64,000 nucleotides of DNA from Plectrocnemia conspersa (Eukaryota > Arthropoda > Insecta > Trichoptera > Polycentropodidae). Location of the stretch: NCBI GenBank assembly GCA_009617715.1, contig VTFK01000300.1, positions 248,001-312,000 on the forward strand. The letters run 5' to 3'. Below, piece after piece: positions 48,845 to 59,468 of this stretch. The notes below the pieces were generated by a model. That model had not been told where the DNA came from and ran no database searches. It worked only from the letters and a program-made list of their open reading frames with translations. Positions within the stretch are counted from its first letter, which is position 1; every line of letters begins with the position of its first letter. The position numbers and the translations under genes are program-made.

Positions 48845-51800
48845 GTAAATTAACATTTTTTTATTATTTTAAAAATATTATAAATATTTAAAATAAAATA
48901 AAATATAATAATATAATTAAATTCAATCAATAACAACTGTTTTTACGTTGTTCTTTAACTACATTTTGTAACGAGTATCTAATATTCAGATAAAAATACT
49001 ATTTTTGTAAGATAAAATCCACCAGTATTTTATGATTATTTATTCCATAGAAAGCAATAAAAAGAACTTCTACTAAAGCCAAAAACGAATATATCTGAAT
49101 GTATCTATCGTGAAAGTGTTAAAACTTTAGCACAAATCATATTTATAATCTTACATACATACAAACTTGCTATAAATTATTGTTATTGCATATTTATTAA
49201 AACAGTAATAAAATATTATATACAATAATCACCTACTTCGCAGGAAAGCTTATTTTTTCCATATTTTCATATAATAAAATACTATGAGAACATTTGAATC
49301 AGGTCTGACTCACGAACTACATACCTGTTGATAATTTTATACCAGAATATTGATCTCGTGCAGCTGTCTAAAATTCGCACGGAATTCGCCCTAATCGATA
49401 CAAGATACAATCATAAGAAAAGTATATACTATACTCATAGATACGTGGTATCGTGAGATTTCACGTATCATTACGTATGCTTTACTATCAGATATATCAC
49501 CTACGCATATATTTTACGATTGTCGTGAATCTAAAAACATAAACACCAAAATCGGTCATGTTATTACCACCTGAAATTATCGTGATTGCGTCTACTTATT
49601 CTGTACACTGTGTACAGATAACGCCAAAAATATGAGTCAAGATCCAAGTGATAATTGCTTATGAAATTGACGAAAATTTCCCGTAAACGAAGCGTTAATT
49701 TGTATAACAATAATGATTCGATAATGATTCGATAGTTACTAGGTTTTTCGATAACAACCGTCAAACATCATTTAAGGATCGGTAATTTGGATGGTTTTAT
49801 ATTGTTGGACCCTTAGTAAATTTATTCTCTGCAAAATAGTAAATGTGTATGTTTTTATTTTTCTCAGAAAGAAGATCTCATATCGGACGTCATATATGTT
49901 TTGTACAATTTGATTAATTTTATCGTTTATCTTGTAACAACACAATCTAGAAAAAATGATTAAAAAATGTTTATATATTATATCAACTAATCAAATTGAT
50001 TATCTTTATAAAATATTAATGATAAAATCTACAATGCAACCGAATTATATAAAATCTACAATGCAGCGATGTATAACAAGATATTTGCACGTAAAGATAA
50101 ACTAATTTAATATTAGTTGTTTTTACAATAAAAAAATATTTTTAGATATTGTAGATTTTATGTTAAAATTTTTTTGGCATAAAACATATTATAAAAAAAT
50201 AATGAAATATTTATTATATTAATCTAACTATTAAGTTTCGGTTGCTTGAATATAGTTACATCTAAAAGTAAATACAAAATGATGCATACTACAATAACTT
50301 TAAAAAAAATTTAAAACCCTATAAATATAAACTTAAATTTCAGAATTAATATATATAATATCTATCAAAGTCAATTATCCAATTAAAATTAAAATATTAT
50401 AGAATTAGGAAAAATCTATCTTAACCTGGACGGTGCAGTTTTTTTTTTTATAATTACTTTCATGTAAATATTTAAAATAATTTTATTTACACCGCATGTC
50501 TTCGTGGCCTTCAAAGTCGTATCGAAGATTAAGATGAACTCAGAGATTCGGGTAACTACTTTCTGGACCAAATTAGACAGTTGGAGTAAAAACGACTACT
50601 TTTCTTGGTTTTCTAAAGCCTGTCTCAATCGACTCGACATAGCTCCGTTTGATGTGAACTTTTCTTTTGTAATTTCAAGGCATAAGCGAAGTATTAGTTA
50701 TGTTGGCTAGTTCCGGGTGGAAATCTTGAATGAAGTTCTAGGCAAAAATGCTGAAGGAAGTGATTAAGTACAGAAGTTTTCTGGTTTATATACGAATATA
50801 TAGCATAACCACTTGTTTCGACGACGAAGTCCGATTTTTAGTATTCCTGAGGGACACTAATTAATTAGTTTTATGCCCCTTTTTGCAAATTTAGACGTAA
50901 CGATTATGGATAGTAAATAAGGGAAGTGAATATAATTTTATATTCACAATTGTCGATCTCAATGACTTTTTTGATTTTTAATTTATCGTTTTGTAATAAA
51001 AATATATGGGTTTTATAATAAAAACGATATCATTTAAGTCAAATATAAATTTTCACGTGAAGCTCATTTAAACTAGTACTTTTAGATATATATTGCACAA
51101 AATTATCATAGATAACTTATTAATTATTTATTTCAGTATTAGCAACTTAATTACTGTCTTAATTTATGAATAAAATATCTAAACTTTAGCTTAAAATGTG
51201 TTAATAAACTTTATGACATTATTAACTTTATAAATATACCAATTATATAATAGTTCTTATTACTTATAAATGTCTCTGTAATTAAGTATAATTAGAACGA
51301 AAAAATCGATTTGTTTTTCACTGCGGAATAATATGTAATTGCTTTATTTATTGATTATTACAATGTGGAAAACATTATGGGTTTTGCGCATTTTCATATT
51401 ATTACATTACTGAAATATAGATCAATTCAACATGTTCTTGGAATTTATTTTCGTGGATAATTGGATATATCGATGCTACCCAAATAAAATTTCGTGACAA
51501 AAATGTATCATAAAACAATTTCCTTGAGTCTTTTTTTGCAATGTCTTAAGACTAAAAGACTTCGCAGAAAACTTTATTTCATTATGTTAACACCGCGATT
51601 TCTCGACAAGTTTTGTTTCGGTATTCGTGACATGCGACAAAATTGGTTTTCTTCGTTTTTTCTCTTTCATACACTTTGAAGTAAAAAAATATTTTATATG
51701 TCGCCACAGCACGGTGGGCTTTTCATGTTGCCTTTTGAGCATAAATTTCGATATACTATACATTTACATTGATATACAAAATATAACATTATATTAGGCA

Positions 51801-52727
51801 TGTATATTTTATCATGAATTAGCTTTTCATGTGTTTTTCTTCTTAGCTTTTGATATGCTTCATTCAAACAGCCTTAGGTATATTTAATAAAAATATAGTT
51901 AACATGTCTCTTTCACGACATAATTATAAAATCTTCAAATACAAACGTATCTAATCAGATTTTTATCAAAGAACTGACCAACTATTGTATATTTTAAACT
52001 CTAAATACTGAACAATTAGATAAAAACTTTTAATATTTTTAGGTGCAATTGAAACAGTATTTAACTTTACAATGAAGCTTAAATTATGTAGCTTCATAGT
52101 ACTCATATTAACGGTCTAATAATAGCCATGAACTAAGCCAGGATCATAAATAGTGACATTTATATATAAATTTAATACAGCTTGCGAGAAATCAATATCA
52201 TAATAACCGTTCCGATGCAATGATGCGTGAAACTGTAAGCAATATATTTAATTAAAATACAGTGTGTATGTAAATATGAAATTAAAATACGTTCAAACTT
52301 TACAGAAAAAGCATCCAAACAGTTTTATAATTTTTTGTAGCAAGATAATACGTTCGTAAATTTATTTATCTCTCGGAAAGGTTAATTTAATATATAATAA
52401 CCTAATGTTATGCTTTGATGTTTATAATGAAAAACATTAACATACTCCAAGTGGAAAATTGTTTTTATACTATACAATAGACATGATTAGTGTATTCTTG
52501 TGTAACTTGATGAATTGACATAAATAGGACAATTTGCAAACACCGCATTTGCAAATAGCCTTTATACTTGTTATATAGTATATTTTAATAAACGTGACCT
52601 ATTCAGAAAGTTTGCATACTGTTATTATGGAGTTTGATTCAAACAAGTTATTCATTTTTACTTTTTGTTTTCAGGATATATATTAGACTACATATAAATA
52701 AATGCCGAAATAACGGTATTCGTTTAA
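48845..52727. other. AT-rich DNA, Ndae1 intron
   Basis: No exon recognised. Contains one partial copy of the dispersed repeat near 50396-50440 and small local duplications (AATGATTCGAT twice near 49710-49732, AAAATCTACAATGCA twice near 50026-50066). The frame at 50504-50710 has no supporting features. Confidence 0.5.
50396..50440. repeat. Dispersed repeat, partial copy 3
   Basis: GAATTAGGAAAAATCTATCTTAACCTGGAC resembles the GATTAGGAAAATCTAGGTTAACCTGAC segment of the copy at 11676-11805. Confidence 0.45.
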
Positions 52728-53218
52728 CACTTTACCGACCGGCAGTTTCACTACCAGACTTACGCTAAATACCGGCACCTTTTCACAAATCTTCGCGAAT
52801 TTTACCTTTTTTATTTAAATTTATGTATTTTTTGATACGGTCCGAATATTTAGTTGAATTTTTCTAAACATGTTAAAAATGTATCAATGCATCAATTTAA
52901 GTCATTATTAGGTGGTTCTCAACATGTGGATCGCCGGAAATAAAAATTAATTATTACATTTCCTTATTATTAGATTTTTAAAATGATTATCTTGATTTTA
53001 AAATTATAAAAATGAATAACCTAAAAATTTAAATAAAAATAATTTAAATTGAGTCATCCAGCGGTTCTCAAACTTTTTCAAATTTAAAAAAACTTTTTTC
53101 AAGCACACTTTTTTTTCGTATTGTGATATTTTGTGCAAATGATTATCTACAAAAATGAGAAATGACATTTTTACTAATATGAGTTTACTGATATATAATT
53201 CAATTGCAATAAAATATT

Positions 53219-53445
53219 CACTCACCATTGTAATTCGCTCCATCGTAATGCGAAATCTTCCAGGCACATACACAGATATTGTACATTATCTTTCACGTGT
53301 AAATCACTTTTCACAATAACTATTTATATAATGCAAGTTTAAAGTGCACTCACCATTATAAATTTCTTCACACTAATACGGAATATTTCAGGTACACACT
53401 TTATTATTATTCAATGTCTTTCCCTTGTAATTCACTTTTCACAAT
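53219..53445. repeat. Tandem duplication inside piggyBac, unit about 128 bp
   Basis: Copy 1 (53219-53317) and copy 2 (53347-53445) share TTCACTCACCATT or GCACTCACCATT starts, an (A/T)CTTCCAGGCACA / ATTTCAGGTACACA block and an AATTCACTTTTCACAAT-like end. They are diverged by about a fifth by eye. This may be a subterminal transposase-binding region, or part of the intact element's normal non-coding flank. Confidence 0.65.
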
Positions 53446-53525
53446 ATTTAATTCTAAAATAATACCAATACGAATTATCAAAAAAATAAAATTCAAAATT
53501 CACAAACGTTATTTTTATTATTTAC

Positions 53526-54642
53526 CTAGTAATGTTTCTTCAAATGATACGAGGAGAAACATTCACCAACATGTAAAGCTACTTTACATTCTTTGCACAT
53601 GTAAAGAGAATCTTTTCTTATTTTATGTGCGATACAAACTATGCATCTTCTTCTTTTACGCTCATTAGTAGATGATATCCTGACTAATTGGTGTTGTTTT
53701 AAACTGCCTGAAAGCCTTTGAAATGAGGGAGCAGTGGCGAATGTGGATGTCGGTTGTGAATTTTCAGACATTTCTGAAATTGTTGGTGTTTCTGTTTCTG
53801 GTGTTTTTTCCTCTATCCAATATTTTGCTATTTTCATTAAATAATCATAAAACTTTATATTGCTGTTTGAATTTACACTTCTATAAACTGTAAATGCATT
53901 GAATAATGCACAGTTAAATAAATACATGGCCACTTTTTTCGTCCATTTTTTAGTTTTACGATATATTGGATAGTACGAAAGGTATTGATCAGCCCGATCT
54001 ACTCCCTTCATGTATTTATTGTAATCAATTATACAAATTGGTTTTTTTTTACGCGCAGCCCAGTTCTTCTGTCAGTTTTTTTCAGTGTTTACAATATTTG
54101 TATTATGGATTGTTGATATCATTCGAATATCTCTACTCTTTACTGTTTTCCACAATTGTAATAAAATTTCCCCGTTTCGCTTATATTTACTTTCAAATAT
54201 TCGTAGTTTAGCCTTTTTTAGAATATCCGGTAAGCCCCACATATTCTTATTTTTTTCTTTTATAATATTTTTAACTTCTTGTTTGTACTTATTCCAAGTT
54301 TGAGCACGGTATCTATTTGTTTCTTCTGCAATAATGCGGAACAGGTCATCACCGATAAATTTTTTCGGCGATTTCTTCAGGGCGCGTGATATCAACATCA
54401 AAAGTTGCTCCCGACAATCCTTCAAATGGCTGGTTATGCCTAGGTGTATCAGTTTCACACCAATCTAATGGAATATCATCATCCTCAGTATCTTCTCCAT
54501 CGCTAATAGGCATCATTACTCGAGGACGATTTCTTTCATGAACAATCGAACTTGTATCACTATCACTAAAGTTTTCGTTATCACTGGGAATATTTGAATC
54601 ATTGTCCGCGTAATTTTCCTCTACAAAACTATCTTCTGCCAT
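53526..54642 (-). pseudogene. piggyBac transposase pseudogene, internally deleted
   Basis: On the minus strand, 54642-54349 encodes an acidic N-terminus (MAEDSFVEENYAD..., then PFEGLSGATFDV). A frameshift near 54360-54350 moves to the frame of 54458-54072, which carries the family motif IAEETNRYRAQT and then jumps directly to GLPDILKKAKLR and MISTIHNT. In piggyBac transposases these blocks are separated by the RNase H-like core with the first two catalytic aspartates, so the core is deleted. After a TGA at 54074-54072 the same frame continues with KPICIIDYNKYMKGVDRADQ, the third-aspartate block. It ends in a cysteine-rich finger (CIVC, MCKEC, LHVGEC, HLKKHY) at 53526. Family members usually have about 550-600 residues; this retains about 340. 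Confidence 0.88.
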
Positions 54643-55404
54643 TTATTTATTTGGGTTATAATTATATTTAAATAAAAACTATATTATATTTTTAACACTT
54701 TGTTATATAAAATACACTGTATTTATATTTTTATAGACACTATATTTTATAAAGAGGCGTAAGCGTAATATTTTTTAAAGAATCACTGCAGCACAAAGTT
54801 CCTTTTATTTATTTTATTTTTTTATTATTTTTAGAATATTCACTCGAGCACACGAAAACAAGATGCGATTTACACGACAGCGTTAGCTAAACTGAATTAT
54901 TATTCATATTTTTTTAAGTGCATCATATTATTTCTTATCTCAAAAGAAATTCCCAATTTCAAAAAAAGAGTCACTTCTTAGAATCACTTCCAGTAAATCT
55001 GTGTTATCTCGTGATAGATAAAATTCACTCAATAAAATAAACGGTCGAAATTTCCAAATTACAGGACAGAAAAAATACGATATAATCTCGCTAATCTGTC
55101 AATTTAGAAATTCGGGAAACCGGTACTATCTAATAGATTAACTCACAAAAAATGTTAGTGTACTTAAAAAAATGCAAAGTAGAAAGAATTTACAAAATAT
55201 ATTTGATATAAATATATATTTTTTAAATGGATTTTCGAATTTGTATAGATAAACAGTACCTGATTATATTATAAGACATAAGTAAAGAAATACAAAGGCA
55301 GCTCAATTATATTTGAACTATATCTTTATTATATATGATTTTGTTGTTCATTTTTACTGATAACACTGGGAAGATATTTTGCATACTTGCAAAACAAAAA
55401 TACC

Positions 55405-55540
55405 GTCGAGAATATTTGGGAGCATTTGAAGAAGATATTGATAAAATCGAAATAACCACTAAAAGAGAGCTAATCGAGAAGGTGATTCGGGAATAGAATC
55501 ATACTTTGAACCTTCAAAAATTAAACAACGTTTATAAATT
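55405..55540 (+). pseudogene. Tc1-like transposase C-terminal scrap
   Basis: On the + strand TVENIWEHLKKI is followed, after a stop and a frame change, by EITTKRELIEKVIRE and NLQKLNNVY. This pattern matches the C-terminus of Tc1/mariner transposases (P-x-E-N-x-W...LK, then S/T-K-E-E-L, then a final leucine-rich helix). Too short and broken to be functional. It lies between the piggyBac coding region and its right end, so it is either a nested insertion or captured DNA. Confidence 0.5.
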
Positions 55541-55935
55541 AAATTCAGGCACTTATTTAATCTAAAGAAGGACATACAAAATATTTTAAATATAGTCCCG
55601 AATTGCATAGTGAAAAATATTTTTATTTTTGTTTTGAATTAAAAACATAGAATTTATGACTTCTCACAACTAAATTAGTTCTTTTTCAATAACTAATGCT
55701 ATAAAAAATATTAAAATAGCAAAAAAACGAATTTCTGCTTTAAAAATTATAATATATAAACAAATTATAATATATAGACAAACGTGTCTAATAATAAGGC
55801 CAGGCACAGTAATTAAATATTTTTTTTCAATATCAAATGAAACTTCATACTTATATTTAATTTTTTTCAAAAAAAAATCTTAAAAAATCTCTAAGCATAT
55901 ATTTTAAATTTGATAACGAAATCATAGCTACCGCT

Positions 55936-55999
55936 CACTCCATATGGCGTGCGCGGTATTTAACGTTCGGCAGGCTCGCACTCCATATGGCGTGAGCGG
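55936..55999. repeat. Subterminal direct repeat of piggyBac
   Basis: CACTCCATATGGCGTG occurs at 55936-55951 and again at 55979-55994, each followed by (C/A)GCGGT. Each copy is quasi-palindromic around CCATATGG. Repeats in this position are typical transposase-binding sites; that role here is inferred. Confidence 0.75.
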
Positions 56000-56014
56000 T
56001 CGGTAAAGTGTTAA

Positions 56015-56850
56015 TATAAATAGCAGTATTTCAGTTTTTATAATTTAGGGATATATTAACTTTATTAATAAATGCATCTTTATCATCAATCATTAAATAT
56101 TGCTTGATCTCAAAATAGACATAGTTTTTTATAAACGTTTATTCATATTATTAATTTAAAAAATCTAAGATATCATTCGTTTAGATAAAAATATAAATAT
56201 ATACATATAAAGTAAAGGTGATTTCGGTTAAACAGATCTGTACCTTAATAAAATAATTTTACGCAATAAACTACTGCAGTTTTTTGATAATTTTGACGTT
56301 TTAAAAATGTCTCATTCAATGTTTTTAAATATATATATTTATATTTTGCGCAATAATAATTCGTAAAACGCTACTGATTTTCTCCCAACGTTCTGATACA
56401 CATACTATAAAAATGTCACGTCTAAAATAGCAGGTAATCATATAAATCGTCCCATGACAATTGTCACTAAAAACAACATACCATCTTATTCTATTGTCAC
56501 TGCAAAATATCTAAAAATAAACTAGTTCGTGGACGTGTCATAAAATAAAGTGTGGGTGTATGAGCTGACAGATATTTGTATATGTGAAAAGAACAGGGGA
56601 TAGAAAAGAATCAGATATCTCCATTACTATTATATATTTCAATGTGTGTTTTGTCTTTCCTGTAATTTGGCAATATATTATTTAGATTATCAGTCTATTG
56701 AATATTGAAAGACATTTAATGATAGTGTATTTATATTAACCCTTTAAACGCCAACGATTTTTAGTGCGTCAACTGTTATAGAATATAAATTAATTTGAAT
56801 TTGTGACTAAAAACAGCAAAGGATCAATAAAACAGTCAATATGTTTTTAG
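56015..56850. other. AT-rich DNA, end of an Ndae1 intron
   Basis: No exon before 56851. TTAACCCTTTAAACGCC at 56736-56752 looks like one end of a piggyBac-type MITE, but no matching second end was found nearby. Confidence 0.5.
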
Positions 56851-56973
56851 GGCACCGTGCACATACGGTGTTCGTTGGAGTTCATCTGCCAGGAGAGAAA
56901 AGACACTCGCACAGAAGGCACTCTCATAAACACCACAAAGATGGAGACAAAGGAGATGAACCTGATAGGCCAC
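56851..56973 (+). CDS. Ndae1: Ndae1 coding exon, histidine-rich linker
   Basis: Acceptor ATGTTTTTAG, donor CCAC|GTAAGT (GT at 56974). Reads (G)HRAHTVFVGVHLPGEKR, then HSHRRHSHKHHKDG and GDEPDRP, with phase 1 at both ends. The HRAHTVFVGVHLPG block followed by a His/Arg/Lys-rich stretch is the hallmark of the NBC/NDCBE/NDAE branch of SLC4 rather than AE-type band 3 exchangers. In family members this segment precedes the core of the cytoplasmic domain and is a modifiable linker. Confidence 0.92.
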
Positions 56974-57082
56974 GTAAGTCCTTTTAAATTCCATATGTTT
57001 TTTCAGCATCTAAAATATAACACGGTCATCTATCTAAGACAATCATTGTTTTAAGAAAAATAAAATAAATATTTATTTTAAG

Positions 57083-57139
57083 GTCCCGTAATAATAAATC
57101 GCCGACGACGCTTAAGCATATCAGAAGATGGAGAAATTT
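57083..57139 (+). CDS. Ndae1: Ndae1 57-bp in-frame cassette exon (putative)
   Basis: Lies after a 109-bp intron; acceptor TTATTTTAAG, donor ATTT|GTAAGG (GT at 57140). It is exactly 19 codons, phase 1 in and phase 1 out, encoding (R)PVIINRRRRLSISEDGEI. With it the junction to the next exon reads F-T-P-P-A-Q; without it L-T-P-P-A-Q. The RRRRLS string matches the PKA consensus R-R-x-S. The acceptor is AAG rather than CAG, which fits an optionally used exon. Splice sites and phase are seen; use is inferred. Confidence 0.65.
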
Positions 57140-58603
57140 GTAAGGGCTCACATTATACAATATTTTAATAAATTTTGTTTCTTTATCAAGTAGACATGGT
57201 TTTTATTTATTATTACTATTAAACATTATTGATAATAAAGTATTATTTCTGCAAGCCTTTTCAAATTTCGTTCTTACAGCCTAAATAATAATATAAAAGT
57301 GTCTACGATTGTTTAATATATTTTTTTATACAAAAATATTTAATTTAATTTATTATTATACATTTTAAATAACAGATTATTTAGGTTCGCATGTGAAATG
57401 CTTAAATTATAATAATATATTTATTAAATAAATTTTTTATACGTCATGAAGTGTTTTCTTAAAAAAAACTAGTGTAATGAAATACAGATTTTTATTTATA
57501 GGTTATTCTTAATAGTTTATATGTTTAATACAAAGTAGCAAACATAGATAAGAAGTTATAACAATAATATAATCAAATAAAAAAGCAACAATTTTAAAAT
57601 ATCAAAATATTTACATGCGTAATATATTAAATCATATAAAGACTCAAAATGAAGCACATGTTAACTTTTATAAAAGTAGTTTTTTGTAATTTTAATTTTA
57701 AAAATATATCGATGTTGACAAAAATACTGTAGTCAATCTCAAAATTACAGTTAAAATGTAATACATTTAATACTATCAGAAAAATAGCATTTTATAGTTT
57801 ATTTTTAGGGACTTAATGTCAAGAGACTTGAAACTAACATAAATATTTCACAGAACCTATAATTAAAATATCATATTTGCTCTATCTGAAATTTTTGCTA
57901 ATAAAAAAACACACGCAAGTCAGTAGAGCTAAAGTATGCTGACAGTAAATAACAAGCGTTAGCCCAATGCGTTACAATAGGGTAAACACAATCAATATAC
58001 ACTAAATAAGTAGAGAGAGATAGACTGAAATCAAAGTCTGTAAATTGGTGAAATATTTTTTTATTTATTATACACTATTATTACAGCTCACCATCAATAG
58101 ATATCACTAGGCACGATTTATATCGATTTTAATTTAATTATTGATCAAGATATTTATCCGTGAGATAAGAAAAATCTATGAAAACATAATCTCTGATAAT
58201 CGATCGAAAATATAATTATATAATTATGAATAAAGTGATCTTCCAGACACGATATAAGAAAAAGACTAAACAGATCACACGAAACTTGAGCCATAAAAAC
58301 TTATTTCCATAAGTTTTTACTATTATTGTACATGTAGAAAATTTTCACAATACACATATTTTTAAAATGTTTTATATTTAACATTTTACGGAAATTAATT
58401 TGTCTTTAATTAAACTTCAATCCATAAGATTAATTTATTTAAATATTAAACCATTTAGAGTAATAATAATCTTATTTTATTTGATTTGTTACTTTTCAGT
58501 TAAATGGTACAATTTTTTTAATATGTTTTGCTTATTTTTAATTTTAATTTAATATAATTCTTACAAAACTAAAATACAATATTAAAAAATAACATATTTA
58601 CAG
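57140..58603. other. AT-rich Ndae1 intron
   Basis: No further exon seen. Carries a dispersed-repeat copy at 58125-58265. It ends in ACATATTTACAG. Confidence 0.6.
58125..58265. repeat. Dispersed repeat, copy 4
   Basis: Best readable copy of the family: TTATCCGTGAGATAAGAAAA, then TGATAATCGATCG, then GATCTTCCAGACACGATATAAG. The first block is shared with 11676-11805 and the last block with 5060-5165. Confidence 0.55.
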
Positions 58604-59083
58604 TTACTCCGCCGGCCCAGAGGGTTCAGTTCATCCTCGGAGAAGAGATCGATGATATGCACGAGTGTCATCCTCTTTTCTCCGAAATGGGAGAGCTGGT
58701 TAGGGATGGAGATGAACTGGAATGGAAAGAGACTGCCCGCTGGATTAAATTTGAAGAGAACGTCGAAGAAGGAGGCAATAGATGGTCTAAACCTCACGTG
58801 GCAACTCTCTCCCTACATTCGCTCTTCGAACTTAGGAGTTTGCTATTGAACGGAACTGTGATGCTGAATATGGAAGCTAGTTCTATGGAACAAGTTTCCG
58901 ACTTGGTCCTGGACAACATGGTGAACGCTAACGTTTTGGCTTTTGACAAAAGGGATTTGGTTCGCGAGGCCTTACTCAGGAGGCACAGACACCAGCACGA
59001 AAGACGCAAAGACAACAACATGTCCAGATTACCCCTAATCAGATCACTGGCAGACATCGGAAGGAACCATTCTTCATGCAAGA
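58604..59083 (+). CDS. Ndae1: Ndae1 exon for the cytoplasmic (band 3-type) domain
   Basis: A 480-bp exon, acceptor TTTACAG, donor AAGA|GTGAGT (GT at 59084), phase 1 at both ends. It encodes TPPAQRVQFILGEEIDD, then ETARWIKFEENVEEGG and RWSKPHVATLSLHSLFELR, all invariant landmarks of the SLC4 N-terminal cytoplasmic domain, then the helix SMEQVSDLVLDNMV and a basic tail RRHRHQHERRKDNN. In relatives this domain dimerises and gates transport. The exon ends RNHSSCK plus one base. There is no sign of decay. Confidence 0.95.
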
Positions 59084-59253
59084 GTGAGTATAGATTTTAT
59101 TTAAACCAACTTAATATAATTAAATGAATTTGTATCTTTAAAATTATTACGATGCGCGGTAAGCAATGATGATCTTCAAAATTGATTTGGCACACGGTGG
59201 AGGGTATTTTCTTAAGCTTTAAAGAGCAACGGTTACACCGCGCCATCTTTCAG

Positions 59254-59406
59254 ATTGCACAGGCTGTATTTCTGGTATATTTGGCTCAGACTTACAGGAC
59301 TCCAAGAAACCGGAAAAACTAGCTGCGAGATATGAGGAAAAACTCACTGCGCACACAGCCCTTCTCGGTGCTGGAGACAAACGAGGATCATACTTAGCAG
59401 TACCAG
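59254..59406 (+). CDS. Ndae1: Ndae1 optional exon A, 153 bp
   Basis: Acceptor CCATCTTTCAG after a 170-bp intron; entered in phase 1 it reads (N)CTGCISGIFGSDLQD, continues KPEKLAARYEEK and ends GSYLAVP plus one base at donor CCAG|GTACCAG (GT at 59407). It is 51 codons long, so inclusion or skipping keeps frame. A second donor 15 bp on (GAGA|GTAAAA, GT at 59422) is also in phase. If neither donor is used the frame runs to a TAA at 59466-59468. It lies at the site between the cytoplasmic core and the pre-membrane linker, where splice variation is common in vertebrate relatives. Confidence 0.75.
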
Positions 59407-59468
59407 GTACCAGGATCGAGAGTAAAACCTCTGTCAAATCCGTACCAGGATTCGGTATTTGGTATTAA

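Larger units (their letters stand above)
52728..56010 (-). mobile_element. piggyBac-type transposon with intact ends, 3,283 bp
   Basis: The element is bounded by TTAA on both sides (52724-52727 and 56011-56014), the signature target duplication of piggyBac transposons. Its ends are a perfect 14-bp inverted repeat: CACTTTACCGACCG at 52728-52741 and its complement at 55997-56010. The coding region lies on the minus strand (54642 to 53526) and is defective. Subterminal repeats with CCATATGG lie near the right end (55936-55994), a roughly 100-bp duplicated block lies in the left part, and a Tc1-like scrap is embedded at about 55405-55540. It sits in the Ndae1 intron between 48844 and 56851. Confidence 0.92.

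Noticed and set aside
53966..54303. Two plus-strand frames across the piggyBac coding region
   Set aside because: Antisense shadows of the transposase pseudogene.
56736..56752. TTAACCCTTTAAACGCC as a second piggyBac-type MITE
   Set aside because: No matching inverted end with TTAA was found within the surrounding kilobase; a single end is not enough.
58794..59081. 95-codon minus-strand frame
   Set aside because: Antisense shadow of the well-supported Ndae1 exon at 58604-59083.
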